In this document: one piece after another, positions 1 through 9,019 of the stretch
Numbering within the stretch: the first letter of the stretch is position 1
Layout: each line of letters begins with the position of its first letter
Assembly: GCF_900961225.1 (NCBI RefSeq)
Contig: NZ_CAAHFN010000087.1
Coordinates: 1 to 64,000 of the forward strand
Length of the DNA: 64,000 nucleotides
DNA from: Modicisalibacter radicis
Lineage (GTDB): Bacteria; Pseudomonadota; Gammaproteobacteria; Pseudomonadales; Halomonadaceae
Direction: 5' to 3'
Notes under the pieces: generated by a model
What the model was told of the DNA's origin: nothing
What the model saw: the letters and a program-made list of their open reading frames with translations, nothing else
Database searches by the model: none
Program-made: the position numbers and the translations under genes

Positions 1-149
1 GGCGTTTTCGTGTGTACATCTTTCGTGTAGCGCTATGTCAATCGACGTTAAGCCGCAGATGCCAGGCATTCGTTTGCGCGCTAACTGTATGCCTACTATT
101 CTAAAATAGTGGTGAAAACATAAATTAACCCATAAGAGGCACCAGGCAT

Positions 150-1259
150 ATGAAATTATCATTGAGCTATGATGCATCTCGTCTTACGAGAGATTACCTA
201 GAGCAAGCTATTTCTGCTGCTGGCTCCAACACATCGATAAGCATCAGAACCACTCAGTTTTTTAGCAATGCTACAGTCGAAAAGCTGTTTAGCTTGGCGG
301 GTGACACGAAGAGTTTAAGCGCGGATTACAATGGAGCACAAATTGACGATGGCGATTTGCAAAGCGCGGTGAGAGCAGCTGGTGATAAGACAAGCATTAG
401 TGTCAACACGGCCCAGACGACTCGGATATCCTATTTGCTAGATGCTATCGGCTTAGCAGGAGATCAGAAGTCATTTAGCGCAACATTTAATGGGGCGCAG
501 CCAACAGGTAATAACCTGGAGCGAGCAATAAAGGCATCGGGGCAAAAAACACGCATATCGATAAATACCGCACAATATCTAAACATAACTCACTTGCTCA
601 GCCTCCTAGGGGTTGCAGGAAATAATAAAAACCTTAGCGCCGACTTTAATGGTGCGCAACTCAATGCTGGCATGCTTCAAGAAGCTCTTAATGCCGCAGG
701 CGATAATACAAGCCTTAGTATTAATACTACCCAGGCGCTGTCTGAGCAACGCATAAATAGTATTTTACAGGCTGCAGGTGATACTAAGGCTCTTAGCGCT
801 GATTTTAATGGCGCTCAGCTTGATACCGGCATGCTACAAGGAGCTCTTAGAGCTTCTGGCAACAATACAAGTCTTAGTGTCAATACTACCCAGGCTTTAC
901 CTGTGCAGCGGATACTCAATATCTTTCAAGCTGCGGGAAACATCAAACTCTTTAGTGCTGATTTCAATGGCTCCCAGCTTGACTCAAACATGCTTCAGGA
1001 AGCACTGAGAGCAGCTGGAAACAACACCAGTTTAAGTGTCAATACTGCGGGAGATATTAGTGTATCAACACTGCTTGATATAATTTCAGCAGCGGGAAAT
1101 AACAAAAAACTCACGGCTGTATTTGATGGGTCAAGTTTGACCAGTGATCACCTACAGCAAGCTGTAAATGCAGCAGGTAATAATACGAGGATAATAGTTA
1201 CCAATGCCTATTCCACCCCCATTGACACCATCTTGGATATCATTTCTTCGGCCGGCTAA
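150..1259 (+). CDS. Tandem-repeat solenoid protein of unknown function, seven 53-residue repeats
   Basis: The 369-residue product consists of nothing but repeats. The first is 51 residues and six more of exactly 53 residues follow, with no N- or C-terminal cap. Each repeat is two related half-units of 27 and 26 residues. The first half runs like K-x-LSADFNGAQL, then a helix-like LQ-x-AL-x-AAG. The second runs like NNTSLSVNT, then IL-x-I-x-x-AAG. The alternating short strand, loop and amphipathic helix suggests a beta/alpha solenoid, loosely like ribonuclease-inhibitor-type leucine-rich repeats (inference). No signal peptide or membrane segment is visible. An AAGAGG ribosome site precedes the ATG. 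Base use is clearly AT-richer than the rest of the window, suggesting transfer. I do not recognise the family. Confidence 0.85.
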   Translation: MKLSLSYDASRLTRDYLEQAISAAGSNTSISIRTTQFFSNATVEKLFSLAGDTKSLSADYNGAQIDDGDLQSAVRAAGDKTSISVNTAQTTRISYLLDAIGLAGDQKSFSATFNGAQPTGNNLERAIKASGQKTRISINTAQYLNITHLLSLLGVAGNNKNLSADFNGAQLNAGMLQEALNAAGDNTSLSINTTQALSEQRINSILQAAGDTKALSADFNGAQLDTGMLQGALRASGNNTSLSVNTTQALPVQRILNIFQAAGNIKLFSADFNGSQLDSNMLQEALRAAGNNTSLSVNTAGDISVSTLLDIISAAGNNKKLTAVFDGSSLTSDHLQQAVNAAGNNTRIIVTNAYSTPIDTILDIISSAG

Positions 1260-1268
1260 ACTCTGGCT

Positions 1269-1297
1269 CTGTGGGTGATTCATATAACCACCCACAG
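1269..1297. terminator. Bidirectional stem-loop between convergent genes
   Basis: CTGTGGGTG (1269-1277) and CACCCACAG (1289-1297) form a perfect 9-bp stem with an 11-nt loop. It sits 10 bases after the stop of the repeat-protein gene and 10 bases beyond the end of the leftward DUF2845-type gene. A weak T-rich tract follows on the plus strand. Best read as a shared terminator. Confidence 0.6.
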
Positions 1298-1306
1298 GCT
1301 TGTTTC

Positions 1307-1615
1307 TCATTCTCTCTGGCTATCAATTGACCTAAGTTCGCCATTAACAAAGCGAAGATATAGGTACACACCATTTTTCGGCCCATATACCCAGCGCTCA
1401 ACCCTAACAGCGCCTTTCACAATGCGCCCATTTATTGTTTCAGGAGGAGAGACTTGCTTCCATTTGGGCTCGCCGCAAATTCTGGCCACATCAAATGTTA
1501 AGTCACCTATGCTTACTAAATCACCATTGCAGCGCATCGCATGAGCAGGCCTTGCAATACTGGATATAGCTAACAAAAAAGCTACTATAGCGACATGAAC
1601 ATATCTAGCCATCAT
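1307..1615 (-). CDS. Small secreted DUF2845-like protein
   Basis: With the ATG at 1615 the product has 102 residues. A signal peptide (MARYVHVAIVAFLLAIS... ending ARPAHA) is followed by a compact domain. MRCNGDLVSIGD, CGEPKWK and the ERWVYGP ... YLYLRFVNGEL pattern fit the DUF2845 family of small periplasmic proteins of unknown role. An upstream in-frame ATG at 1636 would add seven residues. I prefer 1615 because an AGAGAG ribosome site lies about nine bases ahead of it, inside the longer version. Two cysteines in the mature part could form a disulphide. It lies in the same AT-rich segment as the repeat protein and converges on it. Function is unknown. Confidence 0.7.
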   Translation of the reverse strand: MMARYVHVAIVAFLLAISSIARPAHAMRCNGDLVSIGDLTFDVARICGEPKWKQVSPPETINGRIVKGAVRVERWVYGPKNGVYLYLRFVNGELRSIDSQRE

Positions 1616-2058
1616 AATGACATTCTCTCTTGGCACAGCCAGCTTTTAAGAGCGTAATTCCAAACACTATATCTCAGCCCTGTGTTGTAGCCATCGAGCG
1701 TAGCTGCTGGTCCAGCTTACCAATAACTAAGGGTGGTTTCAGGTTAGCGGGATCAATTCACCCCCACAACCAAAGCTATCTCAATATGGTTTCCTTATCC
1801 ATCAGGCTTCTGCCAGCCGGAGTGTCACGGCCGCATTCTTACCACACCTCCTATTGATGCGCTGGATGCTAGGGAGACGCTCTATCCGCTCGCACTCAGC
1901 GCACGTCAGGCTGCGTGAGTCTTGATCAGACGGAGGCAAGCGAACCGCAGCCGCACCCATGCTCCATCAAGCTTGCCGATCTCGATAATGCCGCCTCAAA
2001 CGCACTCGGCGCCTTCCCTTGGGAGGCGCCGAGTGTCGTTCTGGGCCTGCTGGCGTCG
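1616..2058. other. Intergenic region, composition boundary
   Basis: No convincing gene is visible in these roughly 440 bases. Short open frames on the plus strand lack ribosome sites and protein-like composition. Base composition changes from AT-rich to the high-GC style of the rest of the window at about 1850-1900. The only clear structure is the hairpin at 2003-2035, annotated separately. Confidence 0.5.
2003..2035 (-). terminator. Terminator of the osmoprotectant/amidohydrolase operon
   Basis: CACTCGGCGCCT (2003-2014) pairs perfectly with AGGCGCCGAGTG (2024-2035) around a 9-nt loop. It lies 24 bases beyond the stop of the leftward MmgE/PrpD gene. The T-tract is weak (GCGTTTG), so termination may be only partly intrinsic. 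Confidence 0.6.
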
Positions 2059-3363
2059 TCAGGGCGCGCCCAGCAGGGCCAGCAGGTCGCTGGCGGGGCG
2101 TGTCTCCAGGCTCATCACTACCTCGCGCAGCCGTGTCGCCCGTTCGCCCAGCACGGGCTCGGCCAGGGCGTCGTACTTTGCCAGCAGTTCGGCATCGGCG
2201 AGCGGGTTGGTGGGGTTGCCGCGCGCCTCGCAGGCCGGGCTTTCCAGGCGGGTGCCGTCATCCAGGTGCAGAACGGCACTGGCCCAGCGCTCGGCGGGGA
2301 AGCGGGCGTTGAAGTCGTCGCTCTCGCGAATCTCGACACACTCGGCGAGGCGCGCCAGCGCCGGGTCGCCCAGCCGCTCGGTGATGCCGTCCACCGCCAC
2401 GGTGCCGGTGGCCAGCGCGCAGGCCACCGGCCAGGGCAGGCTGTACTGGGCCTGCTCGGTGGTGGTCGGGTGCGTCACGTGCAGGCGCTTGCCCTCGTGG
2501 AAGGTGACGATTTCGATGCGCGCCACCCGTTCGGGGTCGAGATCCGCCGGACGGGCGGCCAGCACGGCTTCCACCGCCGGTTGGGCCCAGCGGCACACCG
2601 GGTAGGCCTTGAAGTACTGTTCGTGGAGGTACCAGCGCTCGCCCAGGTCTCGCCAGATGGCGGCGACATCCTCGTCCGTCACGCTCACCGCCGGGGCGCC
2701 GGTGAAGCCGTCCTCGGCCAGCAGCGCCGCCGAGATGCCGGTCATCGCGCCCCAGCCGGAGCCGTCCTTGACCATGGTGGGGTGATCGATGCAGCGCATC
2801 ATCTGGCTGCGCGGGCCGTAGAACTCGGCGATGCCCAGGGCCTCGTGCAGTGTCGCCCGCTCCAGGCCCAGCAGGTGCGCGGCCACGGCGGCCACGCCCA
2901 GGGCGTTCCAGGCGCCGGAGGTGTGGTAGTCCGGGCTGGTGGCATGCAGGGCGATCCCCGCGCGGGTGGCGACTTCGTAGCCGAGTACAAGCAGGCCGAG
3001 AAACTGCCGCCCGCTCAGCGATGCGACCTCGGGCAGGGCCAGCAGCCCGGGCAGGATGGCGACCCCGGCGTGGCCCTTGGTCAGCACCTGGCCGTCGTGG
3101 GCGTCGAGGGCATCGATCAGCCAGGCGCCGTGAAGCGCGACGCCGGCCGGCGAGGCATTCCCCTCGGCGAACAGCAGCGGGCGGTCGCCGCCGTACTGGC
3201 GGGTGGCGAAGCGTCGGGCGTGCCGGGCGAGCGGGGTGCGCGTCGCCCCGGCTGCCACGCCGACCAGGTCGAGCAGGCAACGCTTGGCGTGCTCGTAGTG
3301 GCGGGCCTCCAGGCGCTCGGGGTCGAAGTTGTGAATCCAGTCGAGTGGGGCGGCAGCGGCCAT
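2059..3363 (-). CDS. MmgE/PrpD family protein
   Basis: A 434-residue cytosolic protein of the MmgE/PrpD fold, which includes 2-methylcitrate dehydratase, cis-aconitate decarboxylase and iminodisuccinate epimerase. The diagnostic N-terminal part is present: LDLVGVAAGA near residue 32, then a DAHDGQ...KGHAG segment near residues 87-100, where family members carry active-site Asp and His. A QPAVEAVLAA region and a C-terminal lid domain follow. It is the last gene of the leftward operon, 14 bases after a nitrilase-superfamily gene. This places it in catabolism of whatever the upstream OpuC-type transporter imports. The exact reaction (dehydratase, epimerase or decarboxylase) cannot be told. The propionate genes prpB/prpC are absent nearby, which argues against methylcitrate. 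Confidence 0.85.
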   Translation of the reverse strand: MAAAAPLDWIHNFDPERLEARHYEHAKRCLLDLVGVAAGATRTPLARHARRFATRQYGGDRPLLFAEGNASPAGVALHGAWLIDALDAHDGQVLTKGHAGVAILPGLLALPEVASLSGRQFLGLLVLGYEVATRAGIALHATSPDYHTSGAWNALGVAAVAAHLLGLERATLHEALGIAEFYGPRSQMMRCIDHPTMVKDGSGWGAMTGISAALLAEDGFTGAPAVSVTDEDVAAIWRDLGERWYLHEQYFKAYPVCRWAQPAVEAVLAARPADLDPERVARIEIVTFHEGKRLHVTHPTTTEQAQYSLPWPVACALATGTVAVDGITERLGDPALARLAECVEIRESDDFNARFPAERWASAVLHLDDGTRLESPACEARGNPTNPLADAELLAKYDALAEPVLGERATRLREVVMSLETRPASDLLALLGAP

Positions 3364-3377
3364 GTGGGTTCCTCGGG

Positions 3378-4220
3378 TTAACGGTAGCCGTCCATCAGGC
3401 GGCGAATCAGCGGCGTGTCGGCGTCGCGCAGGGTCGGCAGTTCAAAACGCGCGCGGGCGATGGCGGTGCGCGAGAGGGTGGCGTCGATCAGCCCTTCGCC
3501 GGCTTCGGCCTCGGCGAGCGTCTCGCCGCGCGGGTCGAGGATGCGCGAGCCGCCCCAGAAATGATGATCGCCTTCGGGGCCATAGCGGTTGGCCATGACC
3601 ACCGGCGTGCCGTAGGTCATGGCGTAGAAGCGCAGGTTCAGCGCCCAGTTGGCTTCGTTGGAGAAGGTCTCGCTGACGATCGCCGAGGCCGAGTTGATCG
3701 GCGCGCACAGCACGCTCGGCCGGGGCAGCAGCGCCGCGTGCACCAGGGCGGGGTTCCACAGATCGGCGCAGATCAGCGAGGTGGCCGTCCACCCGGGGCG
3801 TACCTCGGTGCTGGTGAGGGTCTCGCCGTGGGTGAACCACTTGCCCTCCTCCAGGCCACCGTAGGTGGGCAGGTTGAGCTTGCGGTGGATGGCGACGATC
3901 TCGCCGGCGTGCAGGGTGGCCAGGGCGTTGTAGTACTCGCCGGGGCTCGCTTCCTCGACGAAGCCGACGATCACCTGCATGTCGCCGGCGTGCCGGGCCA
4001 GTTCGAGAAGACGCGGGTCGTGGCGGGGGCAGGCGACGTCGAGCACCCGCGGGCCCAGGGCGTAGCCGGTCAGCGAGAGCTCGGGGAAGACCAGCAAATC
4101 CAGCGCCCGCGCGCGTGCCTCCCGGATGTGCCGACGATGGGTATCGAGATTGGCGTCGACATCGCCCAGCACGGTGTTGATCTGGGCGCTGCCGACCTGG
4201 AGATGGTCCTGATAGTGCAT
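3378..4220 (-). CDS. Carbon-nitrogen hydrolase (nitrilase superfamily), copy 1
   Basis: A 280-residue cytosolic enzyme hydrolysing a C-N bond (amide or N-carbamoyl). The catalytic triad is visible: Glu47 in FPELSLTGY, Lys114 in HRKLNLPTYGG, and Cys151 in ICADLWNP. It is closely related to the divergent gene at 9020-9880, with the same motifs in the same positions. The two copies flank the transporter genes. It starts 70 bases downstream of a binding-protein gene, and a terminator-like hairpin lies in that gap. Expression relative to the transporter is therefore probably reduced. The substrate is unknown. The context suggests an amide-containing or nitrogen-rich osmolyte-like compound (inference). 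Confidence 0.88.
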   Translation of the reverse strand: MHYQDHLQVGSAQINTVLGDVDANLDTHRRHIREARARALDLLVFPELSLTGYALGPRVLDVACPRHDPRLLELARHAGDMQVIVGFVEEASPGEYYNALATLHAGEIVAIHRKLNLPTYGGLEEGKWFTHGETLTSTEVRPGWTATSLICADLWNPALVHAALLPRPSVLCAPINSASAIVSETFSNEANWALNLRFYAMTYGTPVVMANRYGPEGDHHFWGGSRILDPRGETLAEAEAGEGLIDATLSRTAIARARFELPTLRDADTPLIRRLMDGYR

Positions 4221-4241
4221 GCTTGAGGTTCCTTGACACGA

Positions 4242-4263
4242 AAGCCGCCCCAGAGGGCGGCTT
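4242..4263 (-). terminator. Intra-operon terminator or attenuating hairpin
   Basis: On the minus strand AAGCCGCCC and GGGCGGCTT form a perfect 9-bp GC-rich stem with a 4-nt loop, followed by a TTTCGTGT tract. It lies between the binding-protein gene ending at 4291 and the amidohydrolase starting at 4220. Partial termination here would give more transporter than enzyme transcript. Confidence 0.6.
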
Positions 4264-4290
4264 CGTCGTTACCGGTACACCCGTCGCGGC

Positions 4291-5178
4291 TTAGAGCAGG
4301 TCGTTCTGTTCAAGGAAATCCTGCGCGACGTTCTCGATCGACTCCTTGTCGACGTCGACGCGGGCGTTGAGCGAGGCCATGGTTTCGGCGTCGAGCATCC
4401 CGGAGAGGGCATTCATCTGCTCGGCCAGCTCGGGGTTGGCCTCGAGGGTTTCCTCGCGGGCCACCGGGGTCAGCGAGTAGGCGGGGAAGTAGTTCTTGTC
4501 GTCCTCGAGGACCGTGAAGCCGAAGGCCGGGATGCGCCCGTCGGTGGCGAACACCAGCGCGACATCGACCTGCTCGTCGCGCAGCGCCGGGTAGGTCAGG
4601 CCCGAGTCCATGCGCTTGACGTTCTCGCGGCCGAAGCGGAAGTCGTAGGCTTGCTGGAGTGGGCGCAGACCATCCTCGCGGGCGTAGAACTCGGCGTTCG
4701 AGGCGAAGGTCAGGGCCTCGCCCTCGTTGATGGCGGCCGCCAGGTCGGAGATCGAGGCGATCCCGCGCTCATTGGCGTCGCTCTCGCGCATTGCCAGCGC
4801 GTAGGTGTTGTTGGCGTCGGAGGGTTCGAGCCACACCAGGCTCTTTTCGGCATCGAGTTCCTTGACCTTGGCGTAGGTCTCCTCGGCGGTCAGGCCCTCG
4901 GCGGACTCGTCGTTGTAGTTGATCAGCGACGTGCCGGTGTACTCCCAGTAGAGATCGATCTGGCCGTTCTCCTGGGCCTGGCGCAGGATGGCAGAGCCCA
5001 TGCCCGCGCGCTTGGTGACGTCGTAGCCCAGCCCCTCGAGGTACTGGGTGGTCATGCTGCTGAGCAGCTGCTGTTCGGTGAAGTTCTTGCCGCCGACGAC
5101 GATCTCGTCGGCCTGCGCCGTGGCCATGCCGGTGGTCAGGGCCAGGCCGGCCATCAGGGGGATCAGGTTGCGTAGCAT
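4291..5178 (-). CDS. Osmoprotectant-type ABC transporter substrate-binding protein 1
   Basis: A 295-residue periplasmic binding protein of the OpuAC/OsmF class. A signal peptide ending ATAQA precedes DEIVVGGKNFTEQQLL, the typical family opening. IDLYWEYTGTSLINY and VKRMDSGLTYPAL are also family motifs. It binds a quaternary amine or related compound and delivers it to the two permeases encoded upstream. It is one of two tandem paralogues; the other is at 5218-6108, with nearly the same length and closely matching motifs. A third, more distant relative is encoded alone at 23268-24161. No lipobox is seen, so it is probably soluble in the periplasm. Confidence 0.9.
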   Translation of the reverse strand: MLRNLIPLMAGLALTTGMATAQADEIVVGGKNFTEQQLLSSMTTQYLEGLGYDVTKRAGMGSAILRQAQENGQIDLYWEYTGTSLINYNDESAEGLTAEETYAKVKELDAEKSLVWLEPSDANNTYALAMRESDANERGIASISDLAAAINEGEALTFASNAEFYAREDGLRPLQQAYDFRFGRENVKRMDSGLTYPALRDEQVDVALVFATDGRIPAFGFTVLEDDKNYFPAYSLTPVAREETLEANPELAEQMNALSGMLDAETMASLNARVDVDKESIENVAQDFLEQNDLL

Positions 5179-5217
5179 CTTGTCTCTCCTGCTCTGGGTT
5201 GTTGTGATCGTGAATCT

Positions 5218-6108
5218 TTACAGTAGTCCGTGCTCGGCGAGGAAGTTCTGGGCGACCTTCTCGGCGGACTGCTTTTCGATGTCCACGCGCGAGTTGAGTC
5301 GGGCCATGGTCCGGTCGTCGAGCAGGGCGGAAACGCGGTTCATCTGCTCGTCGAGTTCGGGGTTGGCGTCGAGCGTCTCCTGGCGGACGACCGGGGTGAG
5401 TGCGTAGTTGGGGAAGAACTGGCGGTCGTCTTCGAGAATCACGATGGGCAGCGAGGGTATCTGGCCGTTGGTGGCCGTGGTCATGGCGACGTCGACCTCG
5501 CCCTGGGTCAGCGCGCGTAGCGTCAGGCCCTGATCCATGCGCTTGACGTTGGCGCGTCCGAAGCGAAAGCCGTAGGTCTTCTGCAGCGGCCTCAGGCCGT
5601 CATCACGGGCGTAGAACGTGGCGTTCGAGGCCAGCGTCAGCTCGGCGTCGTCGTTGACCGCAGCCGCCAGGTCCGAGATGGTCTCGATGCCGAGCCGCTC
5701 GGCGTCCGCTTCGCGCATGGCCAGTGCATAGGTGTTGTTGGCCTCGGAGGGCGCGAGCCACACCAGGCCCTTCTCGGCGTCGAGTTGCTTGACGCGCTGA
5801 TAGGTCTGCTCGGGCGAGAGTTTCTCGGTCACCTTGTTGTAGCTGATCAGCGAAGTGCCGGTGTACTCCCAGTAGAGGTCCACCTGGCCGTTCTCCTGGG
5901 CGCGGCGCAGCACGGTGGTGCCCATGCCGGAGCGCTGGTCGACATCGTAGCCCAGATGCTCGAGATACTGGACGGTCATGCTGGTTAGGATCTGCTGTTC
6001 GGTGAAGTTCTTGCCGCCGACGACGATCTCCTCGGCCTGGGCGGTGGCTGTGCCGATACCGAGCGTGAAAGCCATGAACAACAGCGTACGAGTCAGGTGT
6101 TTCAACAT
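5218..6108 (-). CDS. Osmoprotectant-type ABC transporter substrate-binding protein 2
   Basis: A 296-residue paralogue of the adjacent downstream protein. I start it at the ATG at 6108 (MLKHLTRTLLF), which gives a proper signal peptide ending ATAQA and has an AAGG ribosome site. The open frame runs further upstream only as read-through of the permease gene in another frame. The mature part begins EEIVVGGKNFTEQQ and contains LYWEYTGTSLISY. At the position where the other two paralogues read ALVFATDGR, this one has AMTTATNGQ, so the ligand pocket may differ. It lies 38 bases after the permease gene in a transporter operon. Confidence 0.9.
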   Translation of the reverse strand: MLKHLTRTLLFMAFTLGIGTATAQAEEIVVGGKNFTEQQILTSMTVQYLEHLGYDVDQRSGMGTTVLRRAQENGQVDLYWEYTGTSLISYNKVTEKLSPEQTYQRVKQLDAEKGLVWLAPSEANNTYALAMREADAERLGIETISDLAAAVNDDAELTLASNATFYARDDGLRPLQKTYGFRFGRANVKRMDQGLTLRALTQGEVDVAMTTATNGQIPSLPIVILEDDRQFFPNYALTPVVRQETLDANPELDEQMNRVSALLDDRTMARLNSRVDIEKQSAEKVAQNFLAEHGLL

Positions 6109-6146
6109 GCGAGTTACCTTGTCGAAAGAATGAACGGGCCGCGAAG

Positions 6147-6878
6147 CTAGGCCCGGCCGGGATTGACGCCGCGCGGAACGAGGAGGAAGGCGATCAGCGC
6201 GACCAGGGCATCGACGACCACGGCCAGCAATGCCGTGGGAATCGCGCCGGACAGCATCATCACGGTGTCGTACAGGTCGATGCCGGTGAAGATCAGCTCG
6301 CCGAGCCCGCCGGCGCCGATCAGAAAGGCGAGCGGCACCGTCCCGACGTTGATGGCCAGGGCCGTGCGCACGCCGGCGAAGATTACATAAAGCGCATTGG
6401 GCAGCTCGACCCGGAACAGGCGCTGGATGGGCGACATGCCCAGCCCCGCCGCGGCCTCCATCAGCGCCGGCGAGACGCCCTTGAGGCCGACGTAGGTGTT
6501 GCGGGCGATCGGCAGCAGGGTGGCCACGAACAGCCCGAACACCGCCGGCACCGTGCCGATGCCGAGAAAGCTCATCGACAGCGCCAGAACGGCGAGGGTG
6601 GGGATGGTGGTGCCCACGTTGAGCACCTGCATCAGCGATTCGGCATAGCGGTCGACGCTCGGGCGCGACAGCACGATGCCCAGCGGCACGGCGACCAGAA
6701 TCGCCAGCCCGCCCGACACGGCGGTCAGGAACAGGTGCTGAGCGGCCAGGTAGCGCACGTCGGGGAGGTAGAAGATGAACTCCTCGATCATGCCGCTGCG
6801 CTGCGCCCAGACGCCGGCCAGAAACAGCGCGATCGCCAGCAGCCAGCGGCACACACGTTGCAGCGAACGACTCGGCAT
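6147..6878 (-). CDS. Osmoprotectant-type ABC transporter permease
   Basis: A 243-residue inner-membrane protein with about six hydrophobic segments and the binding-protein-dependent transport signature in the EAAAGLGMSPIQRLFRVELP region (about residues 138-157). It resembles OpuCB/OpuCD and YehW/YehY permeases. The gene starts 4 bases after the ATPase gene ends, so the two are probably translationally coupled. It pairs with the permease at 8084-8755 to form a heterodimeric channel. An extra N-terminal hydrophobic stretch (LLAIALFLAGVWA) is probably its first membrane segment. Confidence 0.88.
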   Translation of the reverse strand: MPSRSLQRVCRWLLAIALFLAGVWAQRSGMIEEFIFYLPDVRYLAAQHLFLTAVSGGLAILVAVPLGIVLSRPSVDRYAESLMQVLNVGTTIPTLAVLALSMSFLGIGTVPAVFGLFVATLLPIARNTYVGLKGVSPALMEAAAGLGMSPIQRLFRVELPNALYVIFAGVRTALAINVGTVPLAFLIGAGGLGELIFTGIDLYDTVMMLSGAIPTALLAVVVDALVALIAFLLVPRGVNPGRA

Positions 6879-6882
6879 GGGC

Positions 6883-8049
<1,167 letters not shown>

Positions 8050-8083
8050 GGGGAAACCCTTGTCGAGTCAGCAGTGGGCGCGT

Positions 8084-8755
8084 TCACATCGCGCTGGCGT
8101 CGCGTTCCATGCCCTTGGGGGTCAGGCGCTTCTGCAGGGCCAGCAGGGCATAGTCGACGGCGATCGCCAGCAGGCTCACCGCGATCGACCCGACGATCAG
8201 CTGGCGCGGGTCGGACTGCGAGATGCCGCGACTGATCAGCGTGCCCAGGCCGCCGGCGCCGATGTAGGCGGCGATCGCCATGACGCCGATATTGAGCACC
8301 ACGGCGGTGCGCACACCGGCCATGATCACCGGCACGGCCAGGGGGATCTCGACCATGCGCAGGCGCTGGTTCTGGCTCATGCCGAGGCCGCGGGCGGCTT
8401 CGCGCAGCGCCGGGTTGACGTTGTTGATCGCGGTGTAGGTGTTGCGGATGATCGGCAGCTGCGAATAGAGCAGCACGGCAATCACGGCGGGCACATAGCC
8501 GATGCCGTAGCCGAAGATCGACAGCAGCGGAATCATCACCCCGAACAGCGCGATCGAGGGGATGGTCACGATGACCGAGGCCAGGTACAGCACGCCCTTG
8601 GCCAGACGCTCGTCCTTGGTGATGGCGATGCCGATCGGCACGCCCGTCAAGGTGGCGATGCCCACCGCGACCCCGACCAGCGAGATGTGCTCCAGGGTCA
8701 GGTCGAACAGCAGCTCGAGGTTATCGAGGACGTATTGTATGAGTTCCACAGGCAT
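8084..8755 (-). CDS. Osmoprotectant-type ABC transporter permease, first gene of operon
   Basis: A 223-residue inner-membrane permease with five to six hydrophobic helices. It has the EAARGLGMSQNQRLRMVEIP coupling motif near residues 127-146 that contacts the ATPase. It is similar to OpuCB. A GAGGG ribosome site immediately precedes the ATG at 8755. As first gene of the leftward operon it defines the promoter region 8756-9019 shared with a divergent amidohydrolase gene. Seven genes follow in the same direction down to 2059: permease, ATPase, permease, two binding proteins, amidohydrolase and MmgE/PrpD. Confidence 0.9.
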   Translation of the reverse strand: MPVELIQYVLDNLELLFDLTLEHISLVGVAVGIATLTGVPIGIAITKDERLAKGVLYLASVIVTIPSIALFGVMIPLLSIFGYGIGYVPAVIAVLLYSQLPIIRNTYTAINNVNPALREAARGLGMSQNQRLRMVEIPLAVPVIMAGVRTAVVLNIGVMAIAAYIGAGGLGTLISRGISQSDPRQLIVGSIAVSLLAIAVDYALLALQKRLTPKGMERDASAM

Positions 8756-9019
8756 TGCCCTCTACGAGCCCCGGGGACGAGGCTCCTTTCATGAGCGGGT
8801 AAATTTCTGGATAGGCTGGCGTTTTATAATTTCGAATTATTCGCCGAGCATAACACGCTTTTTCAGCGCTAAAGATGGGTGGTCCATTGGGATGTGAAAT
8901 GCTATTCATTTTGAACGCTCATGGTGCTATGAAAGTATGAAATCCTGGCCACGGACCGTATCCTTTAAATACTGAAAACAGTTATTTATGCTCCGACAAT
9001 TCAACGGAGAACCGCGGCC
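8756..9019. promoter_or_regulatory. Divergent promoter region of the transporter operon and amidohydrolase copy 2
   Basis: 264 bases separate the divergent genes. The middle (about 8810-8990) is conspicuously AT-rich, as expected of promoters on both strands. A hairpin (GAGCC...GGCTC, about 8767-8786) lies in the leader of the leftward operon. I could not assign a unique operator or a confident -35/-10 pair. No local regulator gene adjoins this region. Confidence 0.4.

Noticed and set aside
150..1259. CRISPR-like periodic repeats
   Set aside because: The 159-base period is a coding repeat in one open frame. The DNA repeats are diverged and have no spacers.
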